DNA of 64,000 nucleotides from Romanomermis culicivorax (GCA_963922205.1 CAWUHX010000153.1:310001-374000); one strand, 5' to 3'; shown: positions 9,901 to 20,216, counted from the stretch's first letter. Program-made: numbers and translations. The notes: generated by a model from the sequence alone, not told the origin.

Positions 9901-12900
9901 TCTTGCGAACTACAGCTTCTAAAATGTAAAAATGAATGGACAAGAAATATTGATTATGGTATTTCTTTGGATTGTGTCTACATAGATTTTCAAAAAGCCT
10001 TTGATTCTGTCACTAAATTATTATTCAAACTAGCAAGTTATGGTATATCTGATTCCCTAAAAAGTTGGGTTTCTGCTTTTCTGTTAAAACGCTACCAACG
10101 AGTTAATATAAAAACTTATTTCTCTGAATTCTCTTCTGTCACAAGTGGTGTTCTACAAGGCAGCGTCTTAGGACCAACACTATTCCTGTTGTATATAAAT
10201 GATCTTTCTGACAACATCAAGTCCAATATGCTTTTGTTTGCTGATGATGTAAAAATTTTCAACTCCCCTACTAATAATCATATTCTCCAGGCAGATCTTG
10301 ATAGAATTTCTGCCTGGTCTGCTCTCTGACAGCTTGATATCTCTCCTGATAAAAGTAAAGTACTCCACCTTGGTTATTCTAATCCTATACATTGTTATCA
10401 GCTGGATAGCCGATATTTACCCCATGAAGAGCAAACTGTAAAAGATCTCGGTGTGCTTATTTCTCACAATTTATCTTTCAAAAATCATGTCAACTCAATT
10501 GTGAACAGAGCTCACCAACGGAGTTCCTTGATCTTGAAAGCTTTTACTTCGAGAAATAAATCAGTTCTAATTAAAGTCTTCAGTGCATATGTCAGACCTA
10601 TACTTGAGTACTGCTCCACCGTGTGGAATCCTTTTCACATGAATGAAATTCTGCTGATCGAAAATGTACAACGGAAGTTTACCAAGAGATTATTTGGTAA
10701 AAACTCTATCCTTTCTTACGAAGACCGTCTAAAAGCTCTTTTTCAAGAACGACTTGAAACCCGCAGATTAATAGCTGCTCTTTCTTTAATGTACAAAATT
10801 ATTAGCGATCACACCTGTATTGTCAAAAATGATTTCTTTACTCCTTTTTTCGTTCGTTACACTTTGTAACCTGCGCTTCCTAGACTAATCGAACTTGTCT
10901 TTACAGTAGTTTGTTCATTCCGAATTTACATTACGTTGAAACTTTCGTTCTGTTTTATTTCCGTTTTTTTAACCTTGTCTAATTTCTGGATATTTTTTTT
11001 CTCGCTATCTTTGTGTATTTTCTTTCTACATTTGTTCGATCTTAAAAATGTTTTTAGTGTTTCACCGTAATACTCTATGGATTTTTTTATATTTGCATTG
11101 TTTTGTCTTCGACTAGTAAACATCATGATCATCATGATCATCAAAATCTCAAAATAAGAAAAATAATTGATTTTAAAGGTTCAGAATCAATGACTGACAC
11201 ATTATAGAAGAATATATGTGATCAAAGACAGGACTCTAAAAATTCTGCTCCAGTGTAGAAATCACAAAAAAAATCTTGCACTAAGCCTAAAAAGTCGGCA
11301 TTGTGCAGAAAAAACACTGTCCATACTTATAATAAGCCTGCTTAGTTGAAAGCTAAAAGGTAGACTTCAATCCCAACGTGAATTCTCGGCTGAGTTTGAT
11401 GATAATGATCAAGAGTAAGAGGTTGTCTACACAGCAAAAATGACCTGCTGATCTCAAATAGTTATCAAATTCTATACTCTGATCAAAGTCACCCCACTTT
11501 ACCTTACCCTAAATTCATTCAATTTTATTATTACTTTAAGGAAATTTTTTGGAAAAAAACACGCTGCTCCAAAAGCCAAAATTTGGTAATTAAGCCAAAA
11601 ACATGCTAATTCAATTGTAAATTACACAAACTGGCCACACTATTCAATCAATATTCATTTCAGTTTTCATTTTTTCAATGTCATCACGCTTTTTTTCTTT
11701 TTTTATGCAGTAATTCTCCATCAAGCACGCAAAATTCAAACAAGCCAATTCGTTAAAAAACCCCCAAAACCTCAAAAATAAAGATAAAAAACCCTTGAAA
11801 CAAAAAACCACTAGAAAAACTTCAACGCCCTCGTAAAACACCTAGATTTGGGGAAAACCCCCTAACTTGGCAACACTGTTTGTATGACGAAAACATAAAA
11901 TACGTACAAAACGGGCGATTACGCAACTGAATCTGAAACTGCAGTAATTACCTCGGAATGGTCCGCTACGTTCAATTGGGCACGTACCTGCGGGCGGCTT
12001 TCGACAATCGACGCGAGATTACGAAATGGCGTTAAATCAGCGGAAGCACTGCAACATCCGGATCCAAATTTTTAAGAATATTGGGTCCGGGTCCAACAAA
12101 ATGGTCGGGTAATTTCGGATCCGGGTACCCGATACATCTCTAATGATTATTAGTGGCTACGTTTAAAAGCTAATTCTGCCGAGTTTAATTTTCAGTTTTA
12201 CACCGTCTACGACATTTTCTCGGTTATTGGTGGCGAAAGCAGGAGCCTTACGGCGGATTATTGAAAATTGAGGTGACTTCCTGTACGATTTTTTTCGATT
12301 TCATTCTGAGGATTTCGAAAGTCTCAAATGAAATTTTTGACTTCGTGGAGAAAAACCTTCTCCTGAAATGCGGAAACTACTGTAGTGTAGTTTTACACTG
12401 CCATAAAATTTTCGGAGCAGAGAAGTTGTTTGACTTTAGTGGCAAGTCTGATGTTTTTCGTCAAAACCGTATTATTTCGAAATATATAGTTTATAGAAAA
12501 TACTCATTGTCCAACAGAATAAAAGTTGATGTTTGTTTTGACGTAAAAGTTAGTCTCGTTTTAGGTCAATAAGTATGGTGTAAGTGCTTACGACTGTCTG
12601 GCACCCATCGATGAAAGCTATAAAAGCGTGGCATCAGTTGGGCATAGAATCATCGTTGTCGAAGATCCGCAAACAGACGAAAGACTTCACAACTTGAGAT
12701 ACCGATTAATTTTTAGGTTAACAGCTGTTATATCATATTTGCTCCGATTTCGATAGTAATCCCAGAGCACGACTATAATGTCGGCTAACAACAACAATTG
12801 CAAATATTTCTATGGTTATATTGATGTAAATCATCATTTAGTTTTTTTGAATGAAGCTACTGAAACCGATACAATTTCGTTTAGGTTCTTTGACATTATA

Positions 12901-15900
12901 ATTTAGTTTCCGTTCAGATGCTTCAATATTAGTTTTTGCAGATTGTGGGAGGTAAAATTTTTTATGTTCGATCTGAATTTTGAACATTTTTTCCAGTTTC
13001 AAACCGGTTGGAAAAGATGTCCATTGTTTTTGTTATCAATCTAAGCTCGGCCATTTGGATCGTATCGGTCATTCACCCGTTATAGGATCCAGCGATGTGA
13101 CTCTGATCGTTTCACCGGAAAGACAAGTTCTTCCTAGTAAAAAAGACATCAAATCTATGTTTTTCGGCGAGGAGGATTATGGTGATTCTAGCGATGAAGA
13201 ACAAACACCGGAAGCATTTGACAATAGCAAATGCATAAGTTTTATTCATAGCCGTGCTGATGACGTCCCATCGGGTTTGGTGAGATTTTTATTTCTACAC
13301 TGCGGAACAGTAATAATTTTCTTTCGTCATATTTATTCAGGTCAAGCATCGAAGACCTTTCAGATTTTTCTGTCACAATAAAGCACAACATCAAATGGGG
13401 TTTGAAGTGAGATTTGATTTTGTTTGAGGATTTGAATTCGAAGTTTGAAATGATATGAAGTATTTCATCGATCTATGTACCAAATAATATTAGGCTTTTT
13501 GCATTTATATTTTGGCCTCTATTGACTTCTGCTCAAACAAAATCTTTGGAACCGTCAGCATTGTTCTAACACGTATTTTTGTGTTTTGCTTTCCCGTGAG
13601 ATCTACTAGATTCTTATTTCACTGCGTTACTACGCCGTTGAATATAAAAATCTGGTAGAAAAAATATTTATCACTTCAATAGAAATTTTATATTTATTAG
13701 CCATTCATTTTTGTTCGTTTGTTTTCTTCAATTTTTTAACTCTGTTTAACATTACTCGTGATATACTTTCTATAAAAACAAAAACATTGATTCACTCAAA
13801 TCCTCTCATAAATTTTGGAAGTTTCTTTCCAGAAATACATATATCCTAGGGCCTGGGACTTAGCTACCGTTGTTCCTATGTTCAAAAAAGTGACGCAGTC
13901 CTGGTTGAAAACTTTCACTCCGTTCCCCTATGTTCAGTTCCATGTTGAATTATGGAAAATTAATGATAAAACTTTATGTTACCTTCATCAGCACAACCTT
14001 TTGATAGATCAACATTTTGGCTTCCTAAAACATAGATCCTTGTGAATTACAATTAATCAAGTCTAAGAACTCGTAGGCAAATCAGTTGGACTAAAAAAAC
14101 TCCTCAGATGTAGTGTACATTGACTTTACCAAGGCCTTTGACCGAGTCTCCCATACTAAGCTTCTTTTTAGACTTTCTAAGTATGGTTTCAGTGGTCCTC
14201 TTTCAGATTGTATTTCCAATTTTCTTGACAATAGATTCCAATGGGTATGTTATCGCTCTTTCTCGGCCGTACATACAATGCTAGACTTCACCCCATCTAA
14301 TTGTCAATGCTTTTGAGAACTTTATTTTTCCAGTATTGGTTCGAAATAGAACATGGGTTCAAACCTGTTTCGAATGAGGACACGAATGAAATACTCGACG
14401 AATTTTATCGAGAGATCGTATATCATGGCAAAATAAGAAAATTTGAGACATTGACGAAATTAAGGTTAGACGTCAAATTATCGCTTCTATTCTAATATAA
14501 CCAAGTGCAGATTTAGGGGGGGGCGGTTGCCCCCCCCCTCCCAGGACTTTTGAAATACGTTTTTTTCTGTATACCTATAGGCAAATTTGAAAAATTTTTT
14601 GAAAATTTCTTGAATTTTTTTGGAAAAATACTTAATTTTGAGCCAGAAAGATGTAGGACGTCGAGAAAGGTCGAAAGACAACGTTTTTATCACAGTAGGC
14701 TTGTTTTTTGAGGCAAAAAACAATTTCTTAAAACCGCCTTCCCTCCCGAAAAAAATTTCTGGATCCGCCACTGAATATAACCCGCCCTGCTGTGGAAACC
14801 GTCCCCTGCTAAAATCTGTCTTCTAATAACGCGCAATTAATAAGATATGCCACAGACATCCCCTCTCAAGAATCCTCGATCGTATGGCTAGACATGTGGC
14901 ATCCCTCCCCCACCCGAAGATTTTTTAATCATATGGTTGCCATCGGGTGTGCAGCGTATGGAAAACAACAAACTGACTGATCTATGAAGCAACAAACAAA
15001 CCAATCATGGAGTCAGCAACCGCCAACTAACAAATTTAAGAAACTACTAATTAATTTGGGAGTAAAATGTAGAATTGGCCAAGGTACTGATGAATGAGCC
15101 ACTTGAACTTTTTACGTCGCTGTAGGCCTATTTTATTCACGAAGCCATACATGTAACGGGGCCCCGAGGTCTAAGGCCGAGGTCAGTGATCCTCAAAATT
15201 TCGGGGGAAGGGGTCTTTAAAGAGAAAGAAATCGAATTTTTCACAAAAAGAAGTCCCAAAAATAGTTCAAAAAATAGTAATTTTTGTCTCAAAGGACCGC
15301 AAAAAAAGATTCATGTCGCTAAGCGCGGAGAAAATTGACGTTTTTTGCTATTTTTGTTCAAAAATTGACATTTCTCATCAGAAAATAGACATTTTTCAGT
15401 ACTTTTCCGACCAAAAGTATGGAGGTCCCTACGACCACCATATGGCTAGCCATAGGATTGCAAAATCCTGGGGGTGGGATCGCCCAATGGCTAGCCATAT
15501 GGCCGACGATTTCTGGGGGAATTCCTATAGCACCCCCCCCCCCAATCACATGTATGCATGGAGCCACCGAAGTATATATCTCCGGGATCTTAGGCAGCGA
15601 GCAAAAAAAAGGTCACGCGGGGCATGATAGAGGTACTTACTACCATTAGCATATACGATTTTACCCATATCCCGATTTTCGCCCTCGTCTGGCATCTACC
15701 AATCAGTGATTACCTGCGGAGTTCTTGTTCTGGAGAATTAAAGTATAAGGAGCACAGTACGAATGCATTCAACAGAAGAAAGAAATAAGATGAGAATAAG
15801 AAAACAGAATGAAACCGCATCATCAAACTGTGTTTTTTCGTCAAAACGGTGTTTTTGGTGGCAAAAAAAATTTTGAGAGTTCAGAATTGCAGAGGCTCAT

Positions 15901-18900
15901 TTTTACAAAACTATCTGGCACTCCGCGCAAATAATGATTTAAATGGTTAGCTAGTCTTCTTTGTATATGTCGAATATTTTTGGCTCCGTACAAGCTTTTT
16001 TTGAGATTTTTGTTTGAAGCGCAGAGAGTTTCGTTATATACTGATCTGAGAACGCTCTCCGATGCTATAAAACCAACAAAACACCAATAAATTTTCATAT
16101 TTTCATAGTATTTGATAGTTACTCGGATTGCTTCATCCAGGCAGGCTGTGAAAATGCATCTGAAAAACGGGTGCAGGCCATTTTTTTGGCTATATAGCGT
16201 AATGGTATCAGTATTGACTGAAGCTTTTTTACCATTATCCATAAACAAGTCTTGATTTTAAAAATAAAAATTCATGTTCATTCGTACAGACAACATGAAC
16301 TCTCAGTTCTCTAGCATTCTGCATGAGAAACTTAAGACAGGAAGAAAATTGTATTCTTCAATATGGTGTCTTATACGGGTCTGTTATAAACTACATAAAT
16401 TTAATTGTGAGAAAATTTCTTCTGGGAGAAGTTTTGTGTAAAAATAAACACAGAACTCGATTTTTTTGTATATAGACAAAATTTCGTTCGCAAAATGATT
16501 TTGATTTTTTATATGTACAAAGAGCTCTTTGTCTTTTTCGTGCAAGTATAAAAAAAGACTAGAGCTCTGGCTATCATTCACTATTCTCTAGTTCAGGCAC
16601 GGACTAGAGCATGCTTTACTTTAGTTTTTGTTCAACTTTTGATTTTTTTCATCATGTTAAATGCTTCATTTGACTTCGACGGTAATCTTCGATATTTGGT
16701 GTGCATATTTAATGAAAATGAAAGGCTTTTTCGATAAACTGCAACAAGTTTTTCGCTCTCACTTAAATTATTATGAGCATATGTATAAAGATTTATTATC
16801 CAGCATTCGAGCCTGAAAATTTTTGCGGCGCTGCGCGCTGGAAAGAGAAATATGCCGTTGGTAGAAATGCCCTTTGTCGAGCTTGTAGGAAATCCGGGTT
16901 ATCGCGCTTCGGATTGTTCGTATATAGTATTAATTTTGCTGTATTCAACATTATCTGACCTAAAATTCAAAATCGCTATTTTCGACCTTAATTTACACAA
17001 ACTACTGACTAATGGAATATTAGAATGCAGAACAAGCTCGAAAGCGTCCATATAAAAGATCGTTGGGCATTTTGGAGTGAAAAAGCACTTATGGAAAAAA
17101 TGGAAACACTTTTTTTGAAAAATGACAACCAACCTAAAAAAATTTGGCTCGGGTAGCTACGTACAAAATGTGCTTTGCCCATATATGCATCCACAACCCT
17201 AATGTCCGAACCATTCGCGTGGCTCGGTAAACGCGTCTGTTTTGCACACAGAAGGTCGTGTTCGACTCAACGAACGTTATTTTTAGGCTGTGTCCTTTCA
17301 ACTCGACTATCCCTTCACCTCGACCGTGCCGTCACTTCGACAAATGCTTTAAATTCTTATTACCTCGATCAATGTCCGTTTATTTCAAAAACTCTTTTTT
17401 ACAATATCTACTTCGACAGTTTACATATCAAATGGTATTCTAATGTGTGAAAATCTTTGCACTTTTCGTATTACGATATTAGGACTACAGTTTGAGAGTG
17501 GATCAAAATAAAAGTATGAAATCTGAATTCAATATGTCTTTTGTGGTTAAACTGAACTAAGTTTAGCATGCAAACGTAATACAAATTAAGCACTTTCAAA
17601 TCATTTTCATGCAACCGAAAAACCTATCTGCTTAGGCATAGGACGTTCCTGGTTCAGCGCATGATTTTAAACATTGTTAAGTATCGTGTGAAAATAAACT
17701 TGAGCCCCCGTGGGAAAATAACAGTCACTTTAAATTTTCGGGAACTTCTCCATGTAGTTTAGCTAAAGGGGCGGTTGATGAAAGACGTTTTTCGTATTTA
17801 ATTTTTAGCATTAGTCGAAATATTGGTATGGTTGAGGTAAAGGGCTTGTCATGCCCGGTCTTAGGCATATGCTGAAGGGGCGGCTGCACTGGGGCCCCAG
17901 GCCCCATAGGAGCTCTTGGGCTTTAGGCTAAACATTTTTTTCATCAAGCGTTGTTTTTGTTCAGTTCAAGCCTTGTTATTCGAGTGAATTCCTCTTTATA
18001 ACAAATGCCATTATGAACACAATGAGCGTACATAATGAGCTATTGTCATTTAAATCATTCCATAAATTATTCGTATTAAAATGGCAATCTGTAATTGTAC
18101 ACCTTTATTGTATAAAATAAAGTGGTGCTAGCCCCAAGGAATCACATGCACTGGGGCTCCCATGAGCAGAAGACCGGGCCTGAAGAAGATCGATGTAAAG
18201 GGATATTCAAGGTAACGACACACAATCATTTTTCTGGCGCGCCTGCCACATCAAGTTCCTACGTTGGTTTTGAGACAATCGATGGCAGTCAACAAAATAA
18301 ATGTTTCCTTTTTTTAGCACTTTTTACGAATTATACCCGCTAGATTTTCAAAGAGAATCTGATGTTAAAACGGCTTTATTGGTCAAACCAGCACTCTATT
18401 TTGGAACGTACAATAGTCATGGATGGGAAATCGTCGACGTTCGATACGACAACGATAAACAGTCACTTGAAGGCGTAAAGATCACTGTAAGCACTGTGTT
18501 AGCGTAGCATCATTTTAAAAGGATTTTCAGGAAGTGGGAATAAATTTGTGAAAATTCTAAATGATATTTCGGTTCAATCCCTTTGTCCGTCTTTTCCTGC
18601 ATTCCATCCAAATGTCAATTTAATATTTAAAACTTTATAAAAATGTGCGTCTAATACAAAGTGAATGAGAAAATCATCGCATAAGTGTTCTATATCTGTA
18701 TTCGGGAATGTTGCATTCGATGCTTGACCCGTAGCTGTTTAAGAAGGAAAGTTTTACCATTTCAGGGTGATGCTAATGTTTTCGCCACTAAAGTCACATT
18801 TCGAATATTTTGTGACAAACCGTTGCAGTTTAGCAAAGCTGATCAGTTGAACTTCGAAAGTATTAACGCCGCTGTGATGCGAAATCGAGTCAGTAATTAT

Positions 18901-20216
18901 AAAGAAGCTGATATTGAAAGATTTTACGATAAACCGCAGGTAAACGTCTTAACCCAGGTTATGGCCATACGTCTTATCAGTGAGTTGATAGTTTTAGTAT
19001 AGAAATTTCACTATAATAATTTTTGCAAATTTACTCTGATTTAGAGCACAAAGTCTGATTATTGAGATGAGCGTGAGGCAGCTTTTGGAAACTTAAGGGT
19101 TAGTTTGTATACTGTCTCGCAATTCATTAAAATCAATATTTTCATAGTCTGTTTTTTGCAATGCTATAAAACTGGAGAGCAAGCGCTATTCAAATTGCTT
19201 GTTGTTTCTGTACGATACATGGGACTAGAAATTTGTGAACCCACTGATAACCTTCAAAAATGTTTAGTTTTAAGTTTTACAGTGAAATTTTTGAGTAAAA
19301 AAATTGAAGACAGTACTTGGTTTTTTCATATATAATTTGTAAGTATTTAATAAAAAGCAGACTGCACAACAACAATATCTAGATGGTGAGGTAAAATTAA
19401 CTGATCAGCTTTGATGCAAGATGTATAGAACTTTCATTCTGTTTATTTATAACCAACACATCCTACAGCAAGTTACGTTTCTGCATACAATTTTCCAAGG
19501 ATAAATCCTACAGATGGACTCTGTTTTTCCCATGGAATAGCTGCATCTTAGTCCGTCATTTTTCCACTTTTCCAATGTTGACTTCCATTTTCTTCTGGCT
19601 TAAATGTGGAGCCTGCATAGAGAAATGAGTCACCCAGAACAATAGATAGTCCGAAAATTTACATTCGTGCTGATTTGACTGGAAAGTATAGATAAGACCA
19701 CAATGCGAAAACAAATAAAGTTTCCAATGCCCTAGGAATAGTACCTTAGCTTTTCGACAATGAATGAGAAAAAGTTCTAAAGTTGCACTTACATTGCACT
19801 TTAATAGATCAAGTAGTTAATGCATTTTTTGCAATTCGATTTCCAGTGGAATCAGCTCGTTCGGAAAACATTAGAAAGTCATGTTCCTCCCGTCTGACCT
19901 TGGTTTGAAATCATATTTTTTGCATACTGTACGTGTGCATGCCTTTTCAACTACTATCTATCTTTGCTTGCTTCAGGATTTTGTTATTCCTGCTGAAGTC
20001 TTGAACCCGAACGCCCGAATTTTCGAGCAATGCTACCACAGGCGACTGGGCGAAGGTCAAATCGCATTCAATAATTTCGAGAACGCCACGTTCACGCCCA
20101 TTATTTTCGTCGCTTTCAGTGAAGATTGTTTCGGCTTGCTTTGGACTGAATTGAACGAATTTTCGTTATTCTATCGTGTGAAAAATTTGTGCGGAAGTTC
20201 TAAAAACCTTCGATGA
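3785..20216 (+). CDS. FBXO31: FBXO31-like F-box protein (SCF substrate receptor), 10 exons, 510 aa
   Basis: Exons 3785-3962, 4026-4088, 12196-12272, 12565-12716, 12997-13279, 13341-13406, 14334-14464, 18318-18486, 18766-18939 and 19977-20216 add to 1533 nt with every intron phase matching. Residues about 14-58 form an F-box (LDRLPDELIFSICKLL...LWKFLCRR), the Skp1-binding module of SCF ubiquitin ligases. The rest follows the FBXO31 substrate-binding beta-barrel in order: LHRLRHFLGYW..PYGGLL, the LRYRLIF strand, the C/H-containing VHCFCYQSKLGH stretch, YFGTYNSHGWEIV, GDANVFATKVTFRI and a last block ending CFGLLWTELNEFSLFYRV. Vertebrate FBXO31 (about 540 residues) targets cyclin D1 and other proteins for degradation. 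An acidic insert (EEDYGDSSDEEQ) in exon 5 is not family-typical. AATAAA at 20342 is a likely polyA signal. Identity is from family knowledge; the exon model is from the sequence. Confidence 0.9.
4026..4088 (+). CDS. FBXO31: FBXO31-like exon 2
   Basis: Acceptor ttgttgatag, donor GT at 4089. It encodes YVHLWYGWLYREFYIK, the family's aromatic helix after the F-box. Phase 1 to phase 1. Confidence 0.85.
4594..6016. mobile_element. TIR element in intron 2 with 5-bp target duplication
   Basis: A 14-bp perfect inverted terminus CAGGGTTCATGCGC / GCGCATGAACCCTG is flanked by agtat at 4589-4593 and 6017-6021. Both subterminal regions carry repeated TCCTTGAAATCC-type boxes (4608-4700 and 5935-5992) in the same orientation. 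No transposase is readable. hAT-like CAGGG ends, but only 5 bp of target duplication can be seen. Confidence 0.75.
6688..6909 (-). pseudogene. Remnant hAT transposase C-terminus
   Basis: 73 codons ending in a stop at 6688. The segment CNSFTVTKPMLKKFTSGMYD followed by an acidic tail resembles the end of hAT-family transposases, where the last helix is followed by a short tail. Its position just inside a hAT-type terminus supports this. The dimerisation and catalytic regions are missing, so it cannot be active. Confidence 0.45.
7200..8085. repeat. Repeat unit A-B (first half of interleaved inverted repeat)
   Basis: Segment A (about 7200-7435) is the reverse complement of 8085-8315, and segment B (about 7560-8085) is the reverse complement of 8515-9060. 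Both matches are clear by eye with scattered mismatches. A 16-bp perfect palindrome (acaagcca/tggcttgt) sits at 7449-7464 between A and B. Confidence 0.75.
8085..9060. repeat. Repeat unit A'-B' (second half of interleaved inverted repeat)
   Basis: A' (8085-8315) and B' (8515-9060) are inverted copies of A and B but follow the same order as A and B. The ggcttgt-rich linker (8420-8500) also resembles the A-B linker. B' ends with the widespread GCGCC...GAGATTATGATC box seen elsewhere in the window. Confidence 0.75.
9541..9727 (+). mobile_element. 187-bp mini-element carrying a tRNA-shaped sequence
   Basis: Bounded by a 7-bp perfect inverted end TGTTGAG...CTCAACA and a perfect 4-bp target duplication taat (9537-9540 and 9728-9731). 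TG..CA ends plus a 4-bp duplication are what an LTR or TRIM-type solo LTR would show, although a small TIR element is equally possible. It contains a tRNA-like fold (9608-9681) and two small hairpins (gtggc/gccac at 9549-9565; cccg/cggg at 9698-9710). It codes no protein. Confidence 0.8.
9608..9681 (+). ncRNA. tRNA-like sequence inside the mini-element
   Basis: It folds as a near-perfect cloverleaf: acceptor gctcggt/accgagc (7 of 7 pairs), D-stem gctc/gagc, anticodon stem tgcgg/ccgca (5 of 5) with a 7-nt loop acggtag, a 5-nt variable loop and a T-arm with loop ttcaagt (4 of 5 pairs). A-box (tggctcagttgg) and B-box (gggttcaagtgcc) promoter elements are recognisable. Position 33 is C rather than the near-universal T, and the anticodon would read GGT, so a functional decoding tRNA is doubtful. 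A pol III promoter derived from a tRNA is more likely. Confidence 0.75.
12040..12147. mobile_element. Decayed end of the TAGAGATG hAT-like family
   Basis: GGATCC/GGGTCCGGG boxes ending in gggtacccgatacatctcta at 12147 match the right end of the element at 2695-3758. No left end is recognisable. Confidence 0.5.
12196..12272 (+). CDS. FBXO31: FBXO31-like exon 3
   Basis: Acceptor taattttcag, donor GT at 12273, phase 1 in and 0 out. It reads LHRLRHFLGYWWRKQEPYGGLLKIE, a close match to the family's LL.RY..ILG.W....GPYGGLL block. Confidence 0.9.
12565..12716 (+). CDS. FBXO31: FBXO31-like exon 4
   Basis: Acceptor tctcgttttag, donor GT at 12717, phase 2 out. It ends in LRYRLIF, aligning with the family's barrel strand before the Cys/His segment. 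Confidence 0.8.
12997..13279 (+). CDS. FBXO31: FBXO31-like exon 5
   Basis: Acceptor cattttttccag, donor GT at 13280, phase 2 in and 0 out. It contains GKDVHCFCYQSKLGH (family Cys/His stretch), then a long variable part with an acidic, serine-containing cluster EEDYGDSSDEEQ. Confidence 0.85.
13341..13406 (+). CDS. FBXO31: FBXO31-like exon 6
   Basis: 66 nt, phase 0 both ends, acceptor tttattcag and donor gaa/GTGAGA. It encodes a basic segment VKHRRPFRFFCHNKAQH. Sequence similarity is weak, and the call rests mainly on phase and splice sites. Confidence 0.65.
13800..14325 (+). pseudogene. Decayed LINE reverse transcriptase fragment
   Basis: It reads in shifting frames through VPMFKK, HQHNLLIDQHFGFLKHRS and VYIDFTKAFDRVSHTKLLFRLSKYG (RT motif A), then NFLDNRFQWV. 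Several frame breaks are present and the FADD motif is gone. It is related to, but more decayed than, the LINE at 9165-11146. It lies in intron 6 just before exon 7. Confidence 0.75.
14334..14464 (+). CDS. FBXO31: FBXO31-like exon 7
   Basis: Acceptor tttatttttccag, donor GT at 14465, phase 0 in and 2 out. It reads EILDEFYREIVYHGKIRKFETLTKLR, matching the family's helical block before the GTYG strand. Confidence 0.85.
14503..14773. mobile_element. 271-bp MITE with CAGTGGCGGATCC-type end
   Basis: Right end GGATCCGCCACTG and left end AAGTGCAGATTTAG are imperfect inverted ends, with a flanking direct repeat aatataacc (14494-14502 and 14774-14782). It is purine/pyrimidine biased near the ends (G-run at 14515-14524, C-run at 14530-14540). 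It sits 38 bp after the exon 7 donor. The same CAGTGGCGGA end occurs at 47452, and its inverse at 43927 and 48670. Confidence 0.7.
15147..15556 (+). repeat. Dispersed repeat (copy 1) with catacatgt/acatgtatg ends
   Basis: It is homologous over most of its length to an inverted copy at 39341-39690, sharing ggggcccc(g/a)aggtct, the ATTGACATTTTT tracts and the palindromic tggctagcca box. Short inverted termini are visible, but no target duplication is clear. Frames inside are chance. Confidence 0.65.
15841..16248 (-). CDS. Hypothetical 135-residue open frame
   Basis: A long uninterrupted frame for so AT-rich a stretch, with Leu/Lys/Asn-rich sequence and hydrophobic patches (IYWCFVGFIASESVL). 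I recognise no family, and splice or promoter evidence is absent. It sits in intron 7 of the FBXO31-like gene on the opposite strand. It may be a fragment of a transposon protein or chance. Confidence 0.2.
   Translation of the reverse strand: MFMDNGKKASVNTDTITLYSQKNGLHPFFRCIFTACLDEAIRVTIKYYENMKIYWCFVGFIASESVLRSVYNETLCASNKNLKKSLYGAKNIRHIQRRLANHLNHYLRGVPDSFVKMSLCNSELSKFFLPPKTPF
16250..18317. other. Intron 7, remaining sequence
   Basis: No exon is seen. It holds a GGCGCTGCGCGC box (16826-16840) shared with other dispersed repeats, a decayed tRNA-like arm at 17212-17276, and two GC-rich patches with related ggggcccc/accgggc boxes in opposite orientation (17846-17925 and 18125-18185) that look like ends of one more mobile element. 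Confidence 0.4.
17212..17276 (+). pseudogene. Decayed tRNA-like sequence (Ala-TGC-like anticodon arm)
   Basis: The anticodon arm is perfect (tctgt/acaga around loop tttgcac with T33), and a T-loop ttcgact lies where expected. The D-stem and T-stem do not pair and the acceptor pairs at only about five of seven positions. Either a dead tRNA gene or the head of a tRNA-derived SINE. Confidence 0.3.
18318..18486 (+). CDS. FBXO31: FBXO31-like exon 8
   Basis: Acceptor ctttttttag, donor GT at 18487, phase 2 in and 0 out. It reads PALYFGTYNSHGWEIVDVRY, the hallmark (P.LF.GTYG.HG.EIV) of the FBXO31 substrate-binding domain. Confidence 0.92.
18766..18939 (+). CDS. FBXO31: FBXO31-like exon 9
   Basis: Acceptor ccatttcag, donor GT at 18940, phase 0. 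It opens with GDANVFATKVTFRI, equivalent to GDPN.PAG..TV..D in vertebrate homologues, and ends ERFYDKPQ. Confidence 0.9.
18940..19976. other. Intron 9
   Basis: About 1 kb with no gene. A short match to the dispersed repeat phrase gactagaaatttgtga lies near 19222. Nothing else supportable. Confidence 0.4.
19977..20216 (+). CDS. FBXO31: FBXO31-like exon 10 with stop
   Basis: Acceptor gcttgcttcag, phase 0, stop TGA 20214-20216. It encodes the last barrel strands: the EQCYHRRLGEGQIAF, TPIIFVAFSEDCFGLLW and ELNEFSLFYRV blocks align with the C-terminus of vertebrate FBXO31. Confidence 0.92.
   Translation, partial: DFVIPAEVLNPNARIFEQCYHRRLGEGQIAFNNFENATFTPIIFVAFSEDCFGLLWTELNEFSLFYRVKNLCGSSKNLR

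Larger units (their letters stand above)
9171..10869 (+). pseudogene. LINE reverse transcriptase, interrupted
   Basis: RT motifs appear in order: NSSYALGPDGLCAYF (finger), FKKGD...NYRPISL, YIDFQKAFDSV (motif A), GVLQGSVLGPTLFLLYINDL, and LLFADDVKIF with the catalytic FADD box near 10240. The C-terminal domain follows with RPILEYCSTVWNPF and RLETRRL. Three breaks are visible: the 187-bp insertion at 9541-9727, a frame break near 9372, and an in-frame TGA at 10327-10329 where Trp is expected. Removing the inserted element and one 4-bp duplicate restores the reading frame exactly. Confidence 0.85.
9165..11146 (+). mobile_element. 5'-truncated LINE (CR1/Jockey-like non-LTR retrotransposon)
   Basis: It reads reverse transcriptase from the finger region through the thumb and the C-terminal domain. 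The 3' end carries an ATCATG/ATGATC simple repeat at about 11122-11145, as in CR1/L2-type tails. The endonuclease half is absent. An internal 187-bp element with 4-bp target duplication splits it at 9541. Confidence 0.85.
6493..11878. mobile_element. 5.4 kb hAT-bounded composite in intron 2
   Basis: The ends are inverted (CAGTGTTGTCAAG at 6493; CTTGGCAACACTG ending 11878). They are flanked by a perfect 8-bp direct repeat tttgtatg at 6485-6492 and 11879-11886. Near the left end, minus strand 6909-6688 reads a 73-residue frame containing MLKKFTSGMYD and an acidic tail, which I read as the C-terminus of a hAT transposase. Both ends are also rich in short CC(C)AAAAACC-like boxes. The middle has been replaced or filled by interleaved inverted repeats (7200-9060) and a LINE (9165-11146). 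Confidence 0.8.

Noticed and set aside
15313..15649. Three overlapping frames of 69-104 residues
   Set aside because: Contained in a dispersed repeat whose other copy is at 39341-39690; no conservation of frame.
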